A program made the position numbers and the translations under genes. The notes under the pieces are model-generated. The model made no database searches, was not told where the DNA came from, and saw only the letters and a program-made list of their open reading frames with translations. From CAYTLQ01 sp964438715 (GTDB lineage: Bacteria > Bacteroidota > Ignavibacteria > Ignavibacteriales > Ignavibacteriaceae), in assembly GCA_964438715.1 (NCBI GenBank), contig CAYTLQ010000243.1:1-12678 (forward strand): DNA of 12,678 nucleotides, given 5' to 3'. Shown here piece by piece: positions 7,144 through 12,678 of this stretch (its first letter is position 1; each line of letters opens with the position of its first letter).

Positions 7144-10100
7144 ATGTCCTTCATAAAAACAATTGGAATACTGTTTCTTTTTATTACTTTTCAAAATACG
7201 GTAACCGCTCAAAAACCCGATCTTAAACTGCTCCATGGTTTACAGGCTCGTTCAATAGGACCGGCAGGTATGAGCGGGCGGGTTACCGCAATTGATGTTG
7301 TAAAAGAGAAAAAGGAAATAATTTATGTGGGCACCGCCTCCGGTGGCCTCTGGAAATCGGAAAATGGCGGAACTGACTGGAGCCCGATTTTTGATTCTCA
7401 GCCAGTGGCTTCCATTGGCGCAATCGCAATCGATCAAAGAGTCCCCGATGTAATATGGGTTGGCACAGGTGAAGGAAATCCCAGAAACAGTCAAACCAGC
7501 GGGAATGGTATTTACAAAAGCATCGATGGCGGTAAGACATGGAAGCATCTTGGATTGGAAAATACAAGAAATATTCATCGTGTTATCATCAGTCCGCTGG
7601 ACAGGAATACAATATATGTTGCGGCATTAGGCAGTGCTTTTGGTGATAGTAAAGAGCGCGGAGTTTATAAATCAACTGATGGAGGTATATCATGGTTTAA
7701 TATACTCTTTGTTGATGAACGGACCGGAGCTGCGGAGCTGGTTATGGATCCGTCAAATCCCGAAAAACTACTTGTTTCAATGTGGGAATATCGCCGTGAA
7801 CCTTGGTTTTTCCGCTCCGGTGGTAAAAGTTCGGGTATCTACATAACTTATGATGGTGGCAGTACCTGGAAAAAACTCGGCCCTGATGAGGGATTACCAT
7901 CGGGTGAAATTGGAAGGGCTGGACTTGCATTCGCTAAAAGTAATCCCAAAATTATCTATGCGCTTATTGAATCAAAAAAAACCGCCCTTTACCGCTCGAC
8001 AAATGGAGGCTTTACCTGGGCAAAAACAACTGATCAGAATATTTCTGACAGGCCATTTTATTATGCGGAACTTTATGTTGATCCAATGAATGAAAACAGG
8101 GTTTATCATATACATTCGAATGTTACGGTTAGCGAAGATGGAGGGAAGTCGTTTAACAGGCTTATTTCTTGGGGTGATAATATTCACCCCGATCATCACG
8201 CATGGTATATACATCCGGATAATCCTAACTTTATAATTGACGGCAATGACGGCGGATTAGCGATTTCATACGATCGCGGAGTTACCTGGCGATTTGTAGA
8301 AAATCTTCCTGTTGCGCAGTTTTATCATATTGCCGTAGATGACAATTTCCCGTATAATGTTTATGGTGGGATGCAGGATAATGGTTCATGGAAAGGTCCA
8401 AACGAGTCATTTCTTTCATCGGGAATTCCAAATTCCGCATGGCAGATGGTTAGCTTCGGTGATGGTTTTGATGTCAGACCTGATCCTCAAAATAACCGAT
8501 TTGGTTATTCCATGTCACAAGGTGGAAATTTATATCGTTTTGATGAACTTACCGGTGAAACCGAATACATAATGCCTGTTCATCCGGAGGGTATAAAACT
8601 TCGGTTTAATTGGAATGCCGGAATTGCCACAGATCCTTTTGATAAAAATGTCGTGTATTACGGAAGCCAGTTTTTACATAAATCTGTTGATAAAGGACAA
8701 TCATGGGAAATTATCTCTCCTGATTTAACAACAAATGATACGACAAAACAAAAGCAAATGGAGTCCGGTGGGTTAACTTACGATGTAACCGGTGCAGAAA
8801 ATCATACAACTATCATAACCATTGAGCCCAGCCCATTAAAACAAGGTGTAATTTGGGTTGGAACTGATGATGGTAATATTCAGGTAACAACTGATGCAGG
8901 CAAAACCTGGACAAACACAATAAAAAATGTTAAAGGTGTTCCACCCGCCACATGGGTACCTCACATTCACGCTTCTTATCACAGAGCCGGTGAAGCTTTC
9001 GCAGTATTTGATAATCACAGAAGAGATGACTGGAATGTCTATGTTTACCATACCACCGATTTCGGTGCTACCTGGAAAAGTATCGTTTCAAAGGAAGATA
9101 GTATCTTTGGTTATGCACTGACAATCGTACAAGATAGTAAGGAACCCTCACTCCTTTTTCTGGGAACAGAATTCGGACTTTATATTTCACTCAACTATGG
9201 TAAGGACTGGTTTAAGTGGACTAATGGATTCCCCACTGTATCAACAATGTGTATAACAGAACAAAAAAGAGAAACTGATTTAGTAATAGGTACATTCGGA
9301 CGCTCCGCTTATGTACTCGATGATTATTCACCTTTAAGAGATATCGCAAAAAAGGGTATCGATTTATTATCTTTCCCTCTGCATGTTTTTCCCTCACCCG
9401 ATGCATATCTGCTTCATTACAAATGGCTCAATCCCGGTACTCCGTTTCATGGAGCCGCAGAGTATTTTGGGAAAAATCCCATTTCTGGCGGGATAATTAA
9501 TTTCATTGCAAATCTCGATACCTCAATGAAAAACACTGATGGTGGAAAACCAAATGATACAGTAAAGGTTGAAATAAAAAATAGTAAAGGTGAGATTATA
9601 AGAACTTTTACTCACAAAGTGAAAAACGGCTTTAACAGAATAAGCTGGAATCTGACGAGGAAAGGCATCTACTGGCCTTCAAGGGAGTTGCGTAAAGAAA
9701 GTAAGACTGAGCCAGGAGGAGCATCAGTTACCCCGGGTTTGTATAATATTATTCTCACATTTAACGGATTAAAAGACTCCACAACAATAACAGTAAAAAA
9801 AGACCCGAGAGCTTTATACACCGATGATGATTTGATCGCTCAGGAAAAAGCAATTTTAGATTTCTATAACACAGTAGAAAAGACCTCTCTGCAATCCGAG
9901 AAGCTCGCCAAAGCAAAAAATTCAATTGATTTATTGCAAAAACGCCTTGAGGGAAAAACAGATTCTGTTGCAGTTTATCTTATCAGAAAATCAAATGAGC
10001 TTATTGATTCAATCAAAACGCTTCAAAATTTAATATTCGAAAAAGAAGTTCAGGGCATTTTTGACGACTCATCGGTTTTAATGGCATATATCAATTCCGC

Positions 10101-10281
10101 AAATTATTATCTATCCAGTAATCCTATCAAACCCGGTCAAAATACCTTAAACAAGATTCGTCAGGCAGAAAACCAACTTGCAATAATCAGCGCCCGGGTT
10201 AGCATATTCTTTGATAAAGAGTGGAAAGAATTTTTTAATTCTGTAACAAAAAGTAGTATAGGTCTCATAGATGAGTTATGA
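7144..10281 (+). CDS. Secreted sortilin/VPS10-like BNR (Asp-box) beta-propeller protein
   Basis: A 1045-residue exported protein with a signal peptide at 1-22 (cleavage likely T-A-Q). The opening G-L-x-A-R-S-I-G-P-A-x-M-S-G-R-V is characteristic of the large bacterial sortilin-like 'glycosyl hydrolase' family. Eleven Asp-box motifs (S/T-x-D/N-x-G-x-x-W/F) begin at about residues 72, 126, 177, 235, 285, 330, 375, 514, 582, 637 and 682, implying two consecutive propellers (about 30-390 and 395-730). Residues 805-885 look like an Ig-like beta domain (I-K-N-S-K-G-E, N-R-I-S-W-N-L) and 890-1045 are mostly helical. Asp boxes are structural turns found in sialidases, GH74 enzymes and sortilins, so they do not prove hydrolase activity. 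There is no T9SS domain, so it is probably periplasmic or outer-membrane associated. A weak AAGG lies 7 bases before the ATG. The stop overlaps the start of the GH92-like gene (ATGA), so the two are co-translated. Confidence 0.87.
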   Translation: MSFIKTIGILFLFITFQNTVTAQKPDLKLLHGLQARSIGPAGMSGRVTAIDVVKEKKEIIYVGTASGGLWKSENGGTDWSPIFDSQPVASIGAIAIDQRVPDVIWVGTGEGNPRNSQTSGNGIYKSIDGGKTWKHLGLENTRNIHRVIISPLDRNTIYVAALGSAFGDSKERGVYKSTDGGISWFNILFVDERTGAAELVMDPSNPEKLLVSMWEYRREPWFFRSGGKSSGIYITYDGGSTWKKLGPDEGLPSGEIGRAGLAFAKSNPKIIYALIESKKTALYRSTNGGFTWAKTTDQNISDRPFYYAELYVDPMNENRVYHIHSNVTVSEDGGKSFNRLISWGDNIHPDHHAWYIHPDNPNFIIDGNDGGLAISYDRGVTWRFVENLPVAQFYHIAVDDNFPYNVYGGMQDNGSWKGPNESFLSSGIPNSAWQMVSFGDGFDVRPDPQNNRFGYSMSQGGNLYRFDELTGETEYIMPVHPEGIKLRFNWNAGIATDPFDKNVVYYGSQFLHKSVDKGQSWEIISPDLTTNDTTKQKQMESGGLTYDVTGAENHTTIITIEPSPLKQGVIWVGTDDGNIQVTTDAGKTWTNTIKNVKGVPPATWVPHIHASYHRAGEAFAVFDNHRRDDWNVYVYHTTDFGATWKSIVSKEDSIFGYALTIVQDSKEPSLLFLGTEFGLYISLNYGKDWFKWTNGFPTVSTMCITEQKRETDLVIGTFGRSAYVLDDYSPLRDIAKKGIDLLSFPLHVFPSPDAYLLHYKWLNPGTPFHGAAEYFGKNPISGGIINFIANLDTSMKNTDGGKPNDTVKVEIKNSKGEIIRTFTHKVKNGFNRISWNLTRKGIYWPSRELRKESKTEPGGASVTPGLYNIILTFNGLKDSTTITVKKDPRALYTDDDLIAQEKAILDFYNTVEKTSLQSEKLAKAKNSIDLLQKRLEGKTDSVAVYLIRKSNELIDSIKTLQNLIFEKEVQGIFDDSSVLMAYINSANYYLSSNPIKPGQNTLNKIRQAENQLAIISARVSIFFDKEWKEFFNSVTKSSIGLIDEL

Positions 10282-12419
10282 AAGATTTATTGGTAAATGA
10301 TCATCAGCGAAAATTCTATTCTCTTCAGAAATATCTGATTGTTTATATATTAATTTTCTTTATACAATTATGTGTTAATGCACAGGAACCGGTAGTTCGA
10401 TATGTCGATCCGTTTATAGGTACCAAGGGAAGAGGAAACACATTCCCCGGAGCGGTTGCTCCATGGGGCATGATTTCTCTTAGCCCGCACAATTCCTCCG
10501 CTCCCTCCGGATATGAAGCAGGACAGAAGTACATTTCAGGTTTCGGATTACTTCACTTAAACGGTGCTTCCTATTCCGCTCTTGGAAATCTCAGCATACT
10601 TCCCATCAGATCTAAGGATGAATTGCTTTCTGCACCTAAAGTAAATTACTTCAACGAGTCGGCCTCACCAGGTTATTATGGTGTAACCCTTCTACCGGAT
10701 AATGTAAAAGTTGAAGCTGTTGCCCTGGAACGCTCAGCACTAATACAGCTCACTTCTGCTCAAAAAGAGATATATCTCCGCCTCGATGCTTCAACAAATC
10801 TCAGCGGAGTAACCGGTGGATGCATTAATAAATTATCCGATTCTGTCATTACCGGCTGGAGCAACCTTGGAAAGATTGACGGGTTCCGGTCAAAACGGAA
10901 AGTTTATTTTTGTCTCAAAACTTCAGTACCCATGAGGGATTTTTATATCGTTACTGAAGGGAAAAAATTTCGTAGTGATTCTTTTGAATCCTTACAAAAA
11001 TCCTTTCACGCTATTCTTCTTTTGCCAACGGAAAAAAGTTTAGTACTTAGGGTCGGAATATCCTTCGTCTCGGTGGAAAATGCTCTGCTCAATCTTAACA
11101 CTGAAGTAGGTATGAGCGAATTAAAAGATCTCCGAATATTAACCGAGAAGAAATGGAATGATGTTCTGTCAAGAATTATTCTAATAACTGCAACAACAGA
11201 GCAAAAAAAATTATTTTATACATCGTTATACCATTCACTTATTCACCCATCTGTTTTTTCTGATGTAAATGGAGAATATCCGGTTTCCGGCTCCGATTCC
11301 ATTGGCAAAGCGGTAGGTTACACCCGTTTTACAGTTTTTCCATTATTTTACACATACCGCACTTTACATCCTTTGTTAACATTGGTATATCCGGAAATTC
11401 AAACCGATATACTGAAAACTATCACTTCGATATACAAAGAATCCGGCTGGTTACCCAAATGGGAGATGTTTGGTGAAGAGCATTGGAAAATGATTGGGGA
11501 TCCCGCACCTATTGTTATTGGAGACAGTTATAAAAAGGGATTGGAATCATTCGACGCCGGATTAGCATATCAAGGTATGCTTAAAGGTGCTGAACTAACC
11601 GCAGATTCAATCTCGTCGGTAATGAGACCGGGACTTAAAGAGCTTTTCAATTCTCAATATTTGCCAATCGGGTCTCCCGTGCAATTCCCTTTTACAACAA
11701 TGCTTGAATATAACCTTTCAGATTGGGCGATAGCAAATATAACCCTTCGTTTTGAGAGCCAGATTACATTCAAACGATATTTATTCAGATCAAAGGCATT
11801 TAAAAACTTGTATGACAGCAGGCGTTATGGACTTTTTCCAAAAAATAAGGATGGTACATTTGCTGAAATTAATAAGAAATATTTTTTTTCAGGCAACAGG
11901 AAAAACGAAATGTTTTTTATTCCTCAGGACATTGAAGCATTGTTAGGTCTTATGGAAGATACCATGAAATTTTATCAACAGCTCAAAATGTTCTTTAAAG
12001 AAAATAATTTTTCCTTTGCTTCACCGCATAATTTGGGTTACCCGCTTTTATTTAATTATACTCCGAATAAATATCATGAATCAGGAGAAACTATTCATTC
12101 TCTCTTAACAGGTAACTTTAAAACAATCAAAGATGGATATCCGGCAGAAGCACAGTACGGTATGTTATCTTCCTGGGTCGTATTTGCGGGAATGGGTATA
12201 TATCCTCTTGCCACAGGGAAAGATGTTTATCAACTTGCCCGCCCGCAATTTGGCGACTATTATATTAATATAGGTAATCTAAACAGTCCCCAAAACAGAT
12301 TCTATGTAAAAGTTACAAAGAAAGAGTTCAAAGAAGTTTTACTAAACGGAAAGAAGTTAGATAGTGTAACTCTCTGGCACAGAGAGATACAGCCCGGAAC
12401 AATTCTTGAGTTTCGTTAA
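10278..12419 (+). CDS. Secreted GH92-family (alpha-1,2-mannosidase-like) protein with degenerate active site
   Basis: A 713-residue protein of glycoside hydrolase family 92, whose active members are calcium-dependent exo-alpha-mannosidases. Residues 1-35 are an export signal (hydrophobic 19-33, cleavage near V-N-A-Q). The N-terminal beta domain shows Y-V-D-P-F-I-G-T (42-49), G-N-T-F-P-G-A-V-A-P-W-G-M and G-F-G-L-L-H-L-N-G. The helical-barrel domain shows S-L-Y-H-S (316-320), Y-T-Y-R-T-L-H-P-L (358-366), E-M-F-G-E-E, M-I-G-D (405-408), M-L-E-Y (475-478), F-F-I-P-Q-D (546-551) and W-V-V-F-A-G-M-G-I-Y-P (633-643). Against the family pattern recalled from memory, the general-acid Glu is Ser538, the invariant base Asp is Gln626, and W-D of W-D-T-x-R is Phe357-Tyr358, so mannosidase activity is doubtful. 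Length is close to family norm and the frame is intact. The start overlaps the upstream stop by ATGA, indicating translational coupling; no other Met gives a signal peptide. Confidence 0.85.
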   Translation: MKDLLVNDHQRKFYSLQKYLIVYILIFFIQLCVNAQEPVVRYVDPFIGTKGRGNTFPGAVAPWGMISLSPHNSSAPSGYEAGQKYISGFGLLHLNGASYSALGNLSILPIRSKDELLSAPKVNYFNESASPGYYGVTLLPDNVKVEAVALERSALIQLTSAQKEIYLRLDASTNLSGVTGGCINKLSDSVITGWSNLGKIDGFRSKRKVYFCLKTSVPMRDFYIVTEGKKFRSDSFESLQKSFHAILLLPTEKSLVLRVGISFVSVENALLNLNTEVGMSELKDLRILTEKKWNDVLSRIILITATTEQKKLFYTSLYHSLIHPSVFSDVNGEYPVSGSDSIGKAVGYTRFTVFPLFYTYRTLHPLLTLVYPEIQTDILKTITSIYKESGWLPKWEMFGEEHWKMIGDPAPIVIGDSYKKGLESFDAGLAYQGMLKGAELTADSISSVMRPGLKELFNSQYLPIGSPVQFPFTTMLEYNLSDWAIANITLRFESQITFKRYLFRSKAFKNLYDSRRYGLFPKNKDGTFAEINKKYFFSGNRKNEMFFIPQDIEALLGLMEDTMKFYQQLKMFFKENNFSFASPHNLGYPLLFNYTPNKYHESGETIHSLLTGNFKTIKDGYPAEAQYGMLSSWVVFAGMGIYPLATGKDVYQLARPQFGDYYINIGNLNSPQNRFYVKVTKKEFKEVLLNGKKLDSVTLWHREIQPGTILEFR

Positions 12420-12438
12420 TAACGAATCGTAAAGTAGA

Positions 12439-12467
12439 ATCTGCCGGAAAAATCATTCCCGGCAGAT
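12439..12467. terminator. Hairpin between convergent genes
   Basis: A 9-bp perfect stem (ATCTGCCGG at 12439-12447 with 12459-12467) around an 11-base loop lies 19 bases after the GH92-like stop and 11 bases beyond the minus-strand RRM gene stop. It is the only GC-rich dyad in this 58-bp gap. Neither side has a clean T-tract. A shared, bidirectional terminator is the simplest reading. Confidence 0.65.
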
Positions 12468-12477
12468 GTATCAGAAA

Positions 12478-12678
12478 CTACCAGCGTTTACTGCCGCCAC
12501 TACGAAAAGCGCCGACGCCTTTTCCACCACGACCATTACGGTTACTTCCGTCCGACTTAGGTCTGGCTTCATTAACAATAAGCTTTTTCCCTTTCACATC
12601 TTTTGTGTTCAAGGCTGAAATTGCTTTTTGTGCCTCACTTAATCCCGGCATTTCGACGAAGCCAAATCCTTTAGAATC
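12478..12678 (-). CDS. RRM RNA-binding protein, C-terminal part (5' end outside window)
   Basis: Minus-strand frame entering at the window edge and ending at TAG (12480-12478); 66 residues are visible. They begin with the RNP-1 motif K-G-F-G-F-V-E-M, whose aromatic residues stack on RNA bases. The second half of an RNA-recognition motif follows (A-Q-K-A-I-S-A-L-N, then G-K-K-L-I-V-N-E-A-R-P), and then a Gly/Arg/Lys-rich tail ending G-S-K-R-W. This is the layout of the small single-RRM proteins of Bacteroidota and cyanobacteria, often cold-inducible and thought to bind RNA or act as RNA chaperones. The first strand and RNP-2 lie outside the window. It converges on the GH92-like gene across the hairpin terminator. 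Confidence 0.88.
   Translation of the reverse strand, partial: DSKGFGFVEMPGLSEAQKAISALNTKDVKGKKLIVNEARPKSDGSNRNGRGGKGVGAFRSGGSKRW

Noticed and set aside
7144..10281. Calling the Asp-box protein a sialidase
   Set aside because: Asp boxes are structural. The sialidase arginine triad and the F/Y-R-I-P motif are not apparent, and the overall pattern and length fit the sortilin-like family better.
10278..12419. GH92-like gene as a pseudogene
   Set aside because: The frame is intact over 713 codons with a signal peptide and coupled start. Fold motifs are kept while only active-site positions changed, which points to functional divergence and not decay.
1..12678. tRNA, rRNA, CRISPR arrays, insertion sequences or phage genes
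   Set aside because: No cloverleaf-like sequence, regularly spaced repeats, transposase or integrase motifs, or terminal inverted repeats were seen on either strand.

Overview
The window is an AT-rich, densely coded stretch that looks like a chromosome of the Bacteroidota/FCB group, most likely an Ignavibacteria-type organism. The best indicator is the secreted protein at 566-3826. It ends in a type IX secretion (T9SS type A) sorting domain with the N-Y-P-N-P-F-N-P opening and the G-V-Y-F-Y-R-L close typical of Ignavibacteria and neighbouring lineages. Other pointers are the near absence of Shine-Dalgarno sequences, a TPR-type sensor histidine kinase, and a large sortilin/BNR-repeat 'glycosyl hydrolase'. 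The assignment comes from recalled protein styles, not from a search.

Layout, left to right. (1) 1-423: 3' end of a thioredoxin reductase gene, closed by a strong hairpin. (2) 566-3826: a 1086-residue cell-surface or secreted protein with an N-terminal propeller-like region, two ASH/HYDIN-like beta-sandwiches, a calcium-loop (FG-GAP/VCBS-like) propeller, a fibronectin-III-like module and the T9SS sorting domain. (3) 4011-4502, minus strand: a small CoA-binding (YccU-like) Rossmann protein, convergent with the previous gene; the 184-bp gap between them holds overlapping inverted repeats. (4) 4503-4760: a divergent regulatory region with a CRP/FNR-like dyad and a perfect 14-bp palindrome. (5) 4761-7031: an orphan membrane sensor histidine kinase with an extracytoplasmic TPR array. 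(6) 7144-12419: a two-gene operon joined by an ATGA overlap, encoding a secreted 11-Asp-box sortilin-like propeller protein and a secreted GH92-family protein. (7) 12478-12678, minus strand: the 3' end of an RRM RNA-binding protein gene, convergent with the operon across a hairpin terminator.

The most interesting point is the GH92-like protein. Its fold-defining motifs are recognisable, but the positions where GH92 mannosidases carry the general acid, the general base, a probable metal-site Glu and the W-D-T-x-R motif have all been replaced. It reads as a pseudoenzyme or an enzyme with altered chemistry, translationally coupled to a propeller protein that itself has no assigned activity. The two are probably exported together and may form an undescribed extracellular pair. 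The other genes look like conserved or common accessory functions.
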